Part shown: positions 23,666-31,600 of the stretch, piece after piece
Numbering within the stretch: position 1 is the first letter of the stretch
Layout: each line of letters begins with the position of its first letter
Source: Azonexus sp.
GTDB lineage: Bacteria; Pseudomonadota; Gammaproteobacteria; Burkholderiales; Rhodocyclaceae
Direction: 5' to 3'
DNA length: 64,000 bases
Assembly: GCF_023150235.1 (NCBI RefSeq)
Contig: NZ_JAKLLH010000013.1
Location: forward strand, 34,302 to 98,301
The notes under the pieces: generated by a model
The model's database searches: none
What the model was told of the DNA's origin: nothing
The model's input: the letters and a program-made list of their open reading frames with translations, nothing else
Program-made: the position numbers and the translations under genes

Positions 23666-25993
23666 ATGAGCGAAATCGATCTCAAACGTTTTTTCCTGGA
23701 ACAGGTCAAGCTGTTTCAACATTGCCCCGCCGACATCGTCGAAAAAATCATCGACCAGTCCCGCCTATCTACTTTTGAGGGCAACGAAGCGATGCTCGAG
23801 ACCGGCGACGACAGCCAGTATCTCGGCATCCTGATCGACGGCCATGCCGAAATTTCGGTCAGCGACAATACCGGCGCCCGCAGCGTCGTCGCCCAGCTCG
23901 GTGCCGGCGACGTCTTTGGCGTGATGTCGCTGCTCACCGGCGAGCGGATCGCCGCCGACGTGATCGCCGGCAACCGCTGTTTCGTGCTGCTGATCCCGCA
24001 GGATGTTTTCAACACCCACATCCTGACCACGCCCAAAGCGGTCGCCTATCTGTCGCGCCTGCTCACCGAGCGCATCCGCGCCATGAGCGCCAGCGAGGCC
24101 GAATCCACGGTCAACCACGGCAATCCGGCAAAATCGAGCGACCCCTATGCCCTGTCGCTGATCAACAACCGGCCAGGCAAGGTGGTGGCGCTCAATATCG
24201 GCCTCAGCCAGATCCACTTCGGCATCTACAACACCGCCGAGAGCGGCGCCGACGTGCATGGCATCATCGACCAGACCGAGCCGGAACTGGCCCGGATCAC
24301 GGTCCACGTCGGGCCACAGCAAAAAACCCTGGACTGGCCGCAATTCAAGCTCTCCGACCTGTTCAAGGTGATGGTCGAGGCGAGCCGCCTGCTCGGCCCG
24401 GCCTTCACCTTCCACCCGGAAGACGTCAGCGCCATCGGTCATCGCGTCGTGCATGGCGGCAACAAGTTCGCCAGCTCGGTGGTCGTCACCCCGGCGGTGA
24501 TGGCCGACATCGAGGAGTTGTCGGTCTTCGCACCGCTGCACAACCCGGCCAACCTCGCCGGCATCCGCGTCGCGCTCCAGGCCTTCCCCAGCGTTCCGCA
24601 GGTCGCCGTCTTCGATACCGCCTTCCACCAGACGCTGGCGCCCTATGCCTACCTCTACGGCCTGCCCTACGAGCTGTACAAGCAGCACGGGATCCGCCGC
24701 TACGGCTTCCACGGCACCTCACACCGCTATGTCTCGCTGAAATCGGCAGAAGTGCTGCAGCGCCCGCTCGGCGAGCTGGAAATCGTCTCCTGCCACCTCG
24801 GCATCGGGGCTTCGCTGTGCGCCATTGACCACGGCCGTTCGGTCGACACCACGATGGGGATGACCCCGACCGACGGTCTGATCATGCCCAGCCGCTCCGG
24901 CAGCATCGATCCGGCGGTGATGATCCACCTGATGGAAGAACACAAGATGTCGCCGGCCGATCTGTCGGCGCTGATCAACAGCGAGAGCGGCCTCAAGGGC
25001 ATTTCCGGCATTTCCAGCCACATCGCCGAAATCGAAGCCGCCGCCGCCGAAGGCCATCACCGCGCATTGCTCGCGCACAAGGCCTTCTGCTACCAGGTGC
25101 GCAAGAACATCGGCGCCTACGTCGCAGCCATGGGCGGCATCGACGTCCTCGCCTTCACCGGCGACATCGGCGAAGGCAGCGCCACGGTGCGCAGCCTGGC
25201 CTGCCAGGGCCTCGGCTACATGGGGATCAAGCTCGACGAGGAAAAGAACCGCAACCTCGGGCCGGTCGACGGCTACGCGGTGATCTCGACCGACGATTCG
25301 CCGGTCAAGATCCTGGTCATCGCCAACGACGACGAACGCCTGGTCGCCTGGGAAACCCTGCGCGCCATCGAACGCAACCAACTGCTGCTCGAAGCCAAAG
25401 CCGAAGAAACGCCGGCGATCCCGGTTGAAATCTCGGCCCACCACGTGCATCTGGCGCAAGCCGACGTCGAAGCCCTGTTCGGCCCCGGCCACCAGCTGAC
25501 GCCAATGCACGAACTGTCGCAGCCCGGCCAGTACGCCTGCGAGGAAAAGGTGCACCTGGTCGGACCCAAGGGACGCATCGCCAACGTCCGCGTGCTCGGC
25601 CCGACGCGTAAGGAAACCCAGGTTGAAATCGCGATGACCGAGCAATTCAAGCTCGGCGTGCAGCCGCCGATCCGTCAGTCCGGCGACTTGGCCGGCACCC
25701 CGGGGATCACCCTCGAAGGCCCCTACGGCAGCACCACCATCGAGCGTGGCGTGATCTGCGCCCAGCGCCACATCCACATGTCGCCGGAAGACGCGATGCG
25801 TTTCCGCGTGCGCGACAACTACGTCGTCCGCGTCCGCGTCGAAGGCGAGCGCGAGCTGATCTTCGGCGACGTCGTGGTCCGCGTGAACCCGGCTTTCCGC
25901 CTGGCCATGCACATCGACACCGACGAAGGCAACGCCGGCAATATCCACACCGGCATGCTCGGCTACATCGAGGAAATCCAGAGCCGCGCCTGA
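23666..25993 (+). CDS. Fusion of cNMP-binding-like domain, acetate/propionate kinase and PduL phosphotransacylase
   Basis: 775 residues, three domains in one frame. Residues about 12-130 have the cyclic-nucleotide-binding fold, but the cassette reads FGVMSLLTGERIAA, so the ribose-binding Glu is Val86 while Arg94 remains. Residues about 172-570 are an acetate kinase with Arg260, His292, Asp317, His349, Arg410 and Glu503 at active-site positions. The N-terminal loop is NIGLSQIHF instead of N-G-SSS-K, and the Asn of HLGNGAS is Ile380. Residues about 586-775 are PduL, with AHHVHL, RHIHM and AMHIDTDEGNAG metal-binding motifs. Together it would link acyl-CoA, acyl-phosphate and ATP. GAGGA precedes the ATG. 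It is a single gene. Confidence 0.9.
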   Translation: MSEIDLKRFFLEQVKLFQHCPADIVEKIIDQSRLSTFEGNEAMLETGDDSQYLGILIDGHAEISVSDNTGARSVVAQLGAGDVFGVMSLLTGERIAADVIAGNRCFVLLIPQDVFNTHILTTPKAVAYLSRLLTERIRAMSASEAESTVNHGNPAKSSDPYALSLINNRPGKVVALNIGLSQIHFGIYNTAESGADVHGIIDQTEPELARITVHVGPQQKTLDWPQFKLSDLFKVMVEASRLLGPAFTFHPEDVSAIGHRVVHGGNKFASSVVVTPAVMADIEELSVFAPLHNPANLAGIRVALQAFPSVPQVAVFDTAFHQTLAPYAYLYGLPYELYKQHGIRRYGFHGTSHRYVSLKSAEVLQRPLGELEIVSCHLGIGASLCAIDHGRSVDTTMGMTPTDGLIMPSRSGSIDPAVMIHLMEEHKMSPADLSALINSESGLKGISGISSHIAEIEAAAAEGHHRALLAHKAFCYQVRKNIGAYVAAMGGIDVLAFTGDIGEGSATVRSLACQGLGYMGIKLDEEKNRNLGPVDGYAVISTDDSPVKILVIANDDERLVAWETLRAIERNQLLLEAKAEETPAIPVEISAHHVHLAQADVEALFGPGHQLTPMHELSQPGQYACEEKVHLVGPKGRIANVRVLGPTRKETQVEIAMTEQFKLGVQPPIRQSGDLAGTPGITLEGPYGSTTIERGVICAQRHIHMSPEDAMRFRVRDNYVVRVRVEGERELIFGDVVVRVNPAFRLAMHIDTDEGNAGNIHTGMLGYIEEIQSRA

Positions 25994-26023
25994 TACCCAG
26001 GAACAAGCACCCGGCAAACCACG

Positions 26024-26049
26024 CAAAGCCTCCACCCCCGGAGGCTTTG
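26024..26049 (+). terminator. Hairpin after the kinase-PduL fusion gene
   Basis: CAAAGCCTCC pairs with GGAGGCTTTG around a 6-nt loop, 30 nt after the stop. There is no long T run, but placement and stem strength suit a terminator. Confidence 0.65.
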
Positions 26050-26112
26050 TGCCTTGCGGGCCGCGCAGACTGCAGTCGTGTGACCACCACATCCGAGAAT
26101 TGGGTGGATTTT

Positions 26113-26126
26113 CACGGTCGACCGTG
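26113..26126. repeat. Palindromic copy of the iterated word CACGGTCGACCGTG
   Basis: A perfect 14-bp palindrome in non-coding DNA, followed by GCAAAC. The copy at 7592 is followed by CAAAC, so some extra context is shared. See the iterated-word finding. Confidence 0.7.
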
Positions 26127-26230
26127 GCAAACCGACAATCTTCTGAAGCAGTCCGAACATGTCTTTGCCCATCACAGCAAGCGCTTGCGCACTGAATGAT
26201 CGGCGCACCGTTCCAGCTCGCACCGATTGA

Positions 26231-26392
26231 TCGTAAGACTAACTCCGGTTTGAAACCCCGCCCTTCAGGGCGGTGGGAGCCGACCCCGGCCTGAAGGCCG
26301 AGGTTTCAGGCGACCGTTTCGGGAGGGGATGCAAACCCCTTCCAAAACATGTTTGACCGACAGGCATGAATGCCTGTCGCTAATTTCTTGCT
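26231..26392. repeat. 162-bp structured repeat, copy 1
   Basis: Nearly identical, and exactly equal in length, to 46274-46435. It holds four potential hairpins: GCCCTTCAGGGC, GGCCTGAAGGCC, GAGGGG-ATGCAAA-CCCCTT and CGACAGGCA-TGAA-TGCCTGTCG. The first two also lie in a larger inverted repeat that starts TGAAACCCCG and returns as CGAGGTTTCA. There is no reading frame inside. The form resembles a small non-autonomous element, possibly IS200/IS605-derived. The family is inferred from the sub-terminal GC hairpins only. Confidence 0.85.
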
Positions 26393-26808
26393 GCCGGGCA
26401 TGACCGCGCCGCATTCAACGGCGATCCGGAGCCGCTGAACCGCCACCTGTGCGAACAAGTCACTCCACCGCCGCTCACCTTGCGACCCAAGGTAAAATCC
26501 CCTCCCCTGCCTGATTTGTTACTTCCATGAGCGAACCGATCTGCCGTGCATACGGCATCATAAGACGCTGAAAACGAAACTAACAATCTGTATATAAAGC
26601 GTTTTATTGGCGCAAGTGTCTAAGGAAAATAGATATTTTTCGATAAACCCGGGCTAGATTTCATGCGGGTTTCCGGGGCTATCTTAGACGCTTTTTTCAT
26701 GATGCCAATCGCATGAATCCAGCCGATGGTGGAACGAATACACCCCATTCTGTTCGATCAATGGACATGCTCCTCCTGCCGCACCAAAATTTCCCCAGCA
26801 GAAATTTC
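26393..26808. other. Non-coding accessory segment with AT-rich inverted repeats
   Basis: No convincing gene. From 26393 to about 26528 one frame stays open and reads protein-like (FNGDPEPLNRHL) but has no start, so it may be a relic. At 26575-26700 the base composition turns AT-rich. Here GTGTCTAAG (26616-26624) faces CTTAGACGC (26683-26691), and AAACCCG (26645-26651) faces CGGGTTT inside them. Confidence 0.5.
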
Positions 26809-26837
26809 TTGAATGACTGTCTCCCGAAAGATACAAT
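26809..26837 (+). promoter_or_regulatory. Predicted sigma-70 promoter of the toxin-antitoxin pair
   Basis: TTGAAT (26809-26814), a 17-bp spacer and TACAAT (26832-26837). The start point would fall about 7 nt later, at or next to the toxin ATG (26844), implying a leaderless or near-leaderless transcript. Confidence 0.55.
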
Positions 26838-26843
26838 CGATGC

Positions 26844-27140
26844 ATGACTTACGAATTGCACAGCACCGAGGTGTTCGATGACTGGCTGACCGATCTGGAT
26901 GGCTCACTGCGGCGCCGCTTGGCGAACCGGCTGGCGCAGGTAGAGAGCGGCCATTTTGGCGACCACAAGGCGCTGGCAGCGGACCTGTTTGAGTTGCGCT
27001 GTTTTTTCGGTGGCGGACTGCGGCTGTATTTTACGCAGCGTGGAGAACGCATCGTGCTGTTGCTGGCCGGCGGCGACAAGTCGTCGCAAAGCGCCGATAT
27101 TGCCAGAGTCCGTGCGATGCTGGCTGATCTGGAGGATTGA
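26844..27140 (+). CDS. RelE/HigB-type addiction module toxin
   Basis: 98 residues of the phage-derived Gp49-like/HigB addiction-module killer type: FDDWLTDLDGSLRRRLANRLAQVESGHFGDHK at the N-terminus (split here as FDDWLTDLDGS and RLAQVESGHFGDHK), then ELRCFFGGGLRLYFTQ and VLLLAGGDKSSQ..DI at the C-terminus. It would be a ribosome-dependent mRNA interferase. The toxin precedes the antitoxin with a 2-nt gap, the usual order for this family. Confidence 0.88.
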   Translation: MTYELHSTEVFDDWLTDLDGSLRRRLANRLAQVESGHFGDHKALAADLFELRCFFGGGLRLYFTQRGERIVLLLAGGDKSSQSADIARVRAMLADLED

Positions 27141-27142
27141 CC

Positions 27143-27436
27143 ATGCTTAAGACAAGAAAATTCGATGTAGCCGAGTTGCTGGATGACGAGTCCGAAGTGC
27201 AGGCGTTTCTGGACGAGGCGGCGACATCCGGCGATGCCGCAGCATTTGTGCATGCACTGGGGATCGCTGCCCGTGCCAAGGGAATGACCGAGGTAGCACG
27301 GGCAGCTGGGGTAACGCGAGCTAGCTTGTACAAGTCGCTGGCCGACGGCGGTAACCCGCAGTTCGAGACGATCTTTAAGGTCTGCCGGGCGCTGGGGGTG
27401 CGGCTGGCTGCGATACCTGAGATGGCTGCACATTAA
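27143..27436 (+). CDS. HigA-like antitoxin with helix-turn-helix
   Basis: 97 residues. The C-terminal XRE-type helix-turn-helix reads MTEVARAAGVTRASLYKSLADGG, followed by the NPQFETIFKVCRALG block typical of this addiction-module antidote family. The N-terminal part would neutralise the toxin. GGAGG lies 8 nt upstream of ATG 27143, inside the toxin's last codons, which would give strong translation of the antitoxin. Confidence 0.88.
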   Translation: MLKTRKFDVAELLDDESEVQAFLDEAATSGDAAAFVHALGIAARAKGMTEVARAAGVTRASLYKSLADGGNPQFETIFKVCRALGVRLAAIPEMAAH

Positions 27437-27503
27437 GCAGGACAATCCGTTCTGCACGTAACGCACGCGACCTACACGGCCGCCATTGCATGGCGATTTC
27501 AAG

Positions 27504-27915
27504 CTACCGCAACCTCGACTGCAACCCAGCCGCCGGTCTGGCGAAATCCGGCACCACGGCATTCTTCTCGGCCTCATTCAGCTTCTGCACCCGCTTCCTG
27601 ATTTCTTCGGTGTGGTCGCCAATCGCGCTCTGCCTCTGCGCTTCGCTGAGGCTTTGGTCCGCCAGGCGCTGCCGCAGCCGCCTCTTGACCTCAAGAATAT
27701 CGCGCCGCAACCCGCTCATTTCCGATGCCCGGCTGTGCTCCGGGTCAACGCCCTTGACGTTGACTCCGACGAGCCCGGCCACCGCCTGCAGGTCGATCCC
27801 GAAGGATTGCGCCTCGCTCATGAGCCGGTCGCGGTAGCCGCCCGGCTGGGCCGCCGTACCGGTGGCATAGGCGGCCTGCAGCCCGGCAGTGCGGCCATTG
27901 TTCAGGGCCACCACC
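27504..27915 (-). pseudogene. C-terminal fragment of a phage or mobile-element protein
   Basis: About 137 codons open on the minus strand and ending in a stop at 27504, with no start of their own. The residues look genuinely coding: a GTAAQPGGYRDRLMSEAQ segment followed by a charged coiled-coil rich in Arg, Glu and Leu. The upstream part is lost where the integrase fragment begins on the other strand. The family is not certain. It resembles tails of large phage proteins. Confidence 0.4.
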
Positions 27916-28343
27916 GTCCCGGCCAGCGCATCGGCGACGTGCTGAAAATCCGCTATGCCGACATCGACGAAGACGGGATCTTCTTCAAGCAGGAGAAGAC
28001 CGGGAACCGGCTCAAGGTAGCGATGACCGATGACCTGAAGGCCGCGATCGATACCGCCCGCGCTCTGCATCAATCGGTCAAGGGCCTGACCCTGTTCCAT
28101 ACCCACCAGGGGAAACCCTTCGCCTATTGGACCGTGCGCACGCTTTGGGATCGCGCCATCACGGCGGCCGGCGTTCAGGACGTGCATATCCACGACATCT
28201 GCGCCAAGGCCGCAACCGATGCCAAGGCCCAAGGCCTGGACAGCAAAACCCTTCTTGGCCACGCCAGTAAATCGGCCCATTCGCGCTATTTGCGCAGCAA
28301 GGAAATCCCGTTAGCGAAACCGGTTAAAATCCGCAAACCTTAG
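27912..28343 (+). pseudogene. Truncated tyrosine recombinase (integrase) with mutated catalytic Arg
   Basis: Only the catalytic C-terminus survives: TGQR-like GQRIGDVLKIRYADI, the beta-sheet FFKQEKTGNRLKV, then HDICAKAATDA, LLGHASK and SRYLRSKEIP. In active enzymes the HxxR box reads HDIR or HDLR. Here the Arg codon is TGC (Cys) at 28200-28202. The catalytic Tyr remains. The N-terminal half is missing, so the gene is dead. Confidence 0.8.
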
Positions 28344-28367
28344 ACACCCACGCCGAATTCTTAGACA
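28338..28367. repeat. Paired CTTAGACA motifs at the right edge of the accessory scar
   Basis: CCTTAGACAC (28338-28347) and CTTAGACA (28360-28367) lie in tandem, ending 2 bp before the next gene. The first is the exact complement of GTGTCTAAGG at 26616-26625, so the two could be terminal inverted repeats or recombination sites bounding about 1.73 kb. Confidence 0.5.
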
Positions 28368-28369
28368 AA

Positions 28370-28738
28370 ATGACCGGAAACCCGCACCACTCCGTATGTC
28401 GCATATATGGCATCAAGAACTGCGACACGATGAAGAAAGCCCTGGCCTGGCTGGCCGAGCACGGTGTGGCGCACGAGTTTGTCGATTACAAGAAGGCCGG
28501 CGTGGTCGAGGCGCATCTGGCCGACTGGATGGCGCGAACGGAGTGGGAAATCCTGCTCAACAAGCGTGGACTGATGTGGAAGAAACTGAGCGAGGCCGAG
28601 CGGGCTGATGTTGATGCGGCCAAGGCGGCACGGCTGATGATTCAGTACCCGGCATTGATCAAGCGGCCGGTACTCGATAGCGGTACGCAGTTGCTGGTCG
28701 GCTTTGCCCCCGAAATTTATGCGGAGAAATTGAAATGA
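28370..28738 (+). CDS. ArsC/Spx-family thioredoxin-fold protein (YffB-like)
   Basis: 122 residues. The N-terminus has IYGIKNCDTMKKAL with a single redox Cys, then FVDYKKAGV and a C-terminal LIKRPVLD block. This is the YffB/ArsC-like reductase family. Arsenate activity is not implied. The usual start MxxVYGIKNCDT is preceded here by about ten extra residues, since recombination motifs lie directly upstream. No Shine-Dalgarno is seen. It overlaps hslO by 4 nt. Confidence 0.85.
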   Translation: MTGNPHHSVCRIYGIKNCDTMKKALAWLAEHGVAHEFVDYKKAGVVEAHLADWMARTEWEILLNKRGLMWKKLSEAERADVDAAKAARLMIQYPALIKRPVLDSGTQLLVGFAPEIYAEKLK

Positions 28739-29616
28739 GCGAGAGCACTGTCCGGCGTTTTTTGTTTGAGCATCTCGATATTCGCGGTGCGGTGGTGCAT
28801 CTTGGCGACACCTGGCAGCAGATGCAGGAGGGTCGCAACTACCAGCCGACCGTGGCGCAACTGCTCGGCGAGCTTGCGGCGGCGACGGCGCTGATTGCGG
28901 CGCAGTTGAAGCAGCCCGGCCGCCTGACCTTTCAACTGCGCGGCGGCGGCCCGATCCAGATGCTGGTGATGGACTGCGACGAGCAGTTGCGCATGCGCGG
29001 CATGGCACGCAGCAATCCGGTGGTCTTGCCGGCACCGGCCTCCGACCTGCTCGGCGCGCACCAGGGTGGCCAGTTGATGCTGACACTGGACCTGCCGACC
29101 GCCCGCCAGCCCTACCAGAGCTATGTGCCGCTGGTTGGCGAGAGCATGGCGACCATTTTCGAGCATTACCTGGAACAGTCCGAGCAGCAGCCGTCGCGCC
29201 TGTTCCTGACGGCCAGTTCCAAGTCTGCCGTGTGCCTCTTCCTGCAGAAGATGCCGGAGGCCGACCAGCGCGACCCGGACGGCTGGCACCGCATCACGCA
29301 GCTGGCGAGCACGGTCAAGACGCAGGAATTGCTTGAGCTGGATGCCGAAGCCCTGCTCTCCCGACTGTTTCACGAAGAAGTCAGCGGTGAGGGGATTCGC
29401 GTGTACGACCCGCGTCCAGCGGTGTATTACTGCCCGGAAAACCGCGCCAAGGTCGCCGACATGATCCGTGGCCTGGGGCGTGGCGATGCCGAAACCCTGC
29501 TTGCCGAACATGGCGAAATCGTGATCGCCGATGAAATCTGCAATCGCGAATACCGCTTCGGTGCCGACGAGGTTGCCGCCCTGTTTGCCGAAAGCGAAGG
29601 CAAGAAGCTTAATTGA
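28735..29616 (+). CDS. hslO: Hsp33-type chaperone with incomplete zinc-binding centre
   Basis: 293 residues. The Hsp33 core is clear: RGAVVHLGDTWQQM, RGGGPIQMLVMDCDEQLRMRG, YQSYVPLVGESMATIFEHYL and LTASSKSAVCLFLQKMP. Normally a C-terminal CxC...CxxC centre binds zinc and acts as the redox switch. Here these positions are Tyr231-x-Cys233 and Asp266-x-x-Cys269, so only two of four cysteines remain. Oxidative activation must differ or be lost. It overlaps the upstream ArsC-like gene (ATGA). Confidence 0.9.
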   Translation: MSESTVRRFLFEHLDIRGAVVHLGDTWQQMQEGRNYQPTVAQLLGELAAATALIAAQLKQPGRLTFQLRGGGPIQMLVMDCDEQLRMRGMARSNPVVLPAPASDLLGAHQGGQLMLTLDLPTARQPYQSYVPLVGESMATIFEHYLEQSEQQPSRLFLTASSKSAVCLFLQKMPEADQRDPDGWHRITQLASTVKTQELLELDAEALLSRLFHEEVSGEGIRVYDPRPAVYYCPENRAKVADMIRGLGRGDAETLLAEHGEIVIADEICNREYRFGADEVAALFAESEGKKLN

Positions 29617-29653
29617 AGCCGGAAACGGTACTTTGCCGAAAGCCACACCGTTC

Positions 29654-31024
29654 ATGACCGAAGAGGCTGCCTACATCCTGGCCCGCAGCAACGAGCTGAT
29701 CTACCGCAATCAGCGGCTGGGGCAAATCGTTTCCATCGTCAATGCCATCCTGCTGGCGGGCATCGCCTGGCTGGCCGCGCCCGGCGGGCAGCCGCAGGCT
29801 CAGCTCCTGGCCTGGGTCCTGCTGGCGATATTCACTGCCGGCATGCGGATTGTCATGGCGGAGCGTTTCGGGCGACTGGACCATGAGACGCGGGAAGCCG
29901 ACGCCGCCGGCTGGCGTCGCCGGGCGTTGCTCGGGGCGCTGGCCAGTGGTTGCGTCTGGGCCGGCGGTGGCTTGCAGATGATGCTGGCGGGCGACACCGT
30001 ATTACAGATGTTCGTCGCCTTCGTCCTTGCCGGCATGGTGGCCGGGGCCGTGCCGGTGCTGGCGGCGGACCGCATGGTCTTTCGCACTTATGCCTGGCCG
30101 GTCGTTCTGGCTGCGATTCTCGGCGGCATGGGTAGCGAACCGCTGCAAATCGCCTACACCTTGATGGCCGGCGTCTTTCTGCTGACGGCAACCCGCAGTG
30201 CCGACAATTTCCACTCGGCCCTGCACGAAACGATCCGCCTGGAGCATGAAAAAGCGGCTCTCGTCAGCGGCCTGGAGGCGGCGCACCGGGTGGCGGAGCG
30301 CTCCAACCGGACCAAGACCGAGTTTCTGGCCAATATCAGCCACGAATTGCGGACACCGATGAATGGCATCCTGGGCATGACCGAATTGCTCTCCCTGGAA
30401 GAGCTGCCGGAAGCACAGCATGAAATGCTGACGCATCTGCACCAGGCGGCGCTGTTGATGAATCGCCACGTCGATGCGCTGATTCTCCTCTCCAACCTGG
30501 AGGCCGGCCAGGTAGCGGCGCACTCGGCGCCGCTTTGCCTGGGCGAGCTGCTGGAAAGCCTGCTGACCGTGGCCCGTTCGCAAGCGGCAGCCCGGGGGCT
30601 AGTCTTGGTTGAGGAGATCGACCCGGCGCTGCCCCACTGTCTGGAGACCGATGCCGGGCACTTGCGTCAGGCGCTGTTGCAATTACTCGACAACGCCATC
30701 AAATTCACCGATCGGGGCGAGGTTCGCGTCAGCATCCGCCTGCTCGATCAGGATGACAAACAGGCGCGGATCGAATTTTCGATTGCCGACAGCGGCCCCG
30801 GCATCGAGCCTGAAATGCTGCAGGCCCTGCGTGAAGGCCTGATGCTGCAGGCCGATGGTTCGTCGGTCCGGCGCCACGGGGGAATCGGCCTTGGCCTGCC
30901 GCTGGCGCGCAAGCTGATCCGGCTGCTCGGCGGTGAATTGCTGATCGAAAGCCAAGCGGGGAGCGGCAGCCGCTTCTGCTTCCGCCTGTCGCTAGCGCAC
31001 GAGTCCCCGACCGATCCGGCCTGA
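29654..31024 (+). CDS. Membrane sensor histidine kinase
   Basis: 456 residues: five to six hydrophobic helices in residues about 25-180 with no large periplasmic domain, a coiled linker, a HisKA dimerisation domain with His230 in NISHELRTPMNG, and an HATPase domain with LDNAIKFTDRG, ADSGPGI and GGIGLGLPLARKL. There is no receiver or PAS domain. No response regulator is adjacent. It may signal through the distant Hpt and receiver genes, but this is unproven. Confidence 0.87.
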   Translation: MTEEAAYILARSNELIYRNQRLGQIVSIVNAILLAGIAWLAAPGGQPQAQLLAWVLLAIFTAGMRIVMAERFGRLDHETREADAAGWRRRALLGALASGCVWAGGGLQMMLAGDTVLQMFVAFVLAGMVAGAVPVLAADRMVFRTYAWPVVLAAILGGMGSEPLQIAYTLMAGVFLLTATRSADNFHSALHETIRLEHEKAALVSGLEAAHRVAERSNRTKTEFLANISHELRTPMNGILGMTELLSLEELPEAQHEMLTHLHQAALLMNRHVDALILLSNLEAGQVAAHSAPLCLGELLESLLTVARSQAAARGLVLVEEIDPALPHCLETDAGHLRQALLQLLDNAIKFTDRGEVRVSIRLLDQDDKQARIEFSIADSGPGIEPEMLQALREGLMLQADGSSVRRHGGIGLGLPLARKLIRLLGGELLIESQAGSGSRFCFRLSLAHESPTDPA

Positions 31025-31066
31025 TGGAGGCCTGGCCCGCCGGATCGGGTGGCCGGCGGATAAAGG

Positions 31067-31600
31067 CTAACGCCCGTAGGCCAGCTCGACGCGGCGCAAC
31101 TTGATGCGGCAGGCTTCCTGGCGACATCCGGCGGGGGCTTTTTCGCTCCCCACCGGGTAACGGCGAAGTTGGTTTCGCCCTACCCCTTGCCCGCGCAGTA
31201 CCTCAAAAACGGCATCGACCCGCTGCTGTGCAATGGCAAGGTTATAAGCCGGACTACCGAGATCGTCGGTATGGCCGATCAAGATGACGGCAAGTTTGGG
31301 GTCGGCCTTGAGTCTTGCCGCATGCACGCTCAGTTTGGGCAGTTCGTCCGGCTCGATCCGCGCTTCGCCAAAGGCAAAAAAGATGTTGTCCTCATCGGCC
31401 AGTATCGGCAACGGCGACTCGGTCATCGTCGGGGGCTCGGGGAGCACGCGCCGGACATCGACGGCGGCGGGCGCGCTTCTCGCTTCCTGACGCCCGGTGA
31501 GCGCCAAGGGCGTATTGGCACAGCCAGCGAGTTGCAGCAGCAGAAAAAGGGGAATGGAGAGAAAAACGCATCCGGGCGCGCGTTTGCTTGCGTGTTTCAT
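31067..31600 (-). CDS. OmpA-domain lipoprotein (Pal-like)
   Basis: 177 residues. A signal peptide with lipobox LQLAGC is followed by a Pro/Ala-rich linker and an OmpA-like peptidoglycan-binding domain with IFFAFGEARIE, LIGHTDDLGSPAYNLAIAQQRVDAV and YPVGSEKAPA. It should be an outer-membrane lipoprotein bound to the cell wall. Two extra cysteines (GCRQEAC) lie near the C-terminus. ATG 31600 overlaps the upstream dehydrogenase stop by 4 nt. Confidence 0.86.
   Translation of the reverse strand: MKHASKRAPGCVFLSIPLFLLLQLAGCANTPLALTGRQEARSAPAAVDVRRVLPEPPTMTESPLPILADEDNIFFAFGEARIEPDELPKLSVHAARLKADPKLAVILIGHTDDLGSPAYNLAIAQQRVDAVFEVLRGQGVGRNQLRRYPVGSEKAPAGCRQEACRIKLRRVELAYGR

Noticed and set aside
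24719-26092. Long minus-strand frame opposite the kinase-PduL fusion
   Set aside because: Antisense shadow of a strongly supported gene. No domain or start signal.
25994-26223. Minus-strand frame through 26223-25963 containing GLLQKIVGLPRS
   Set aside because: It runs through the terminator hairpin and into the fusion gene's end. No supporting homology is recognised.
26393-26528. Possible gene fragment reading FNGDPEPLNRHL
   Set aside because: No start, no recognised family, and it directly abuts the 162-bp repeat. Kept only as a possible relic in the gap entry.
28370-28738. Arsenate reductase
   Set aside because: The protein has the Spx/YffB-type single-Cys ArsC-like fold, and no ars genes are nearby, so no arsenic role is claimed.
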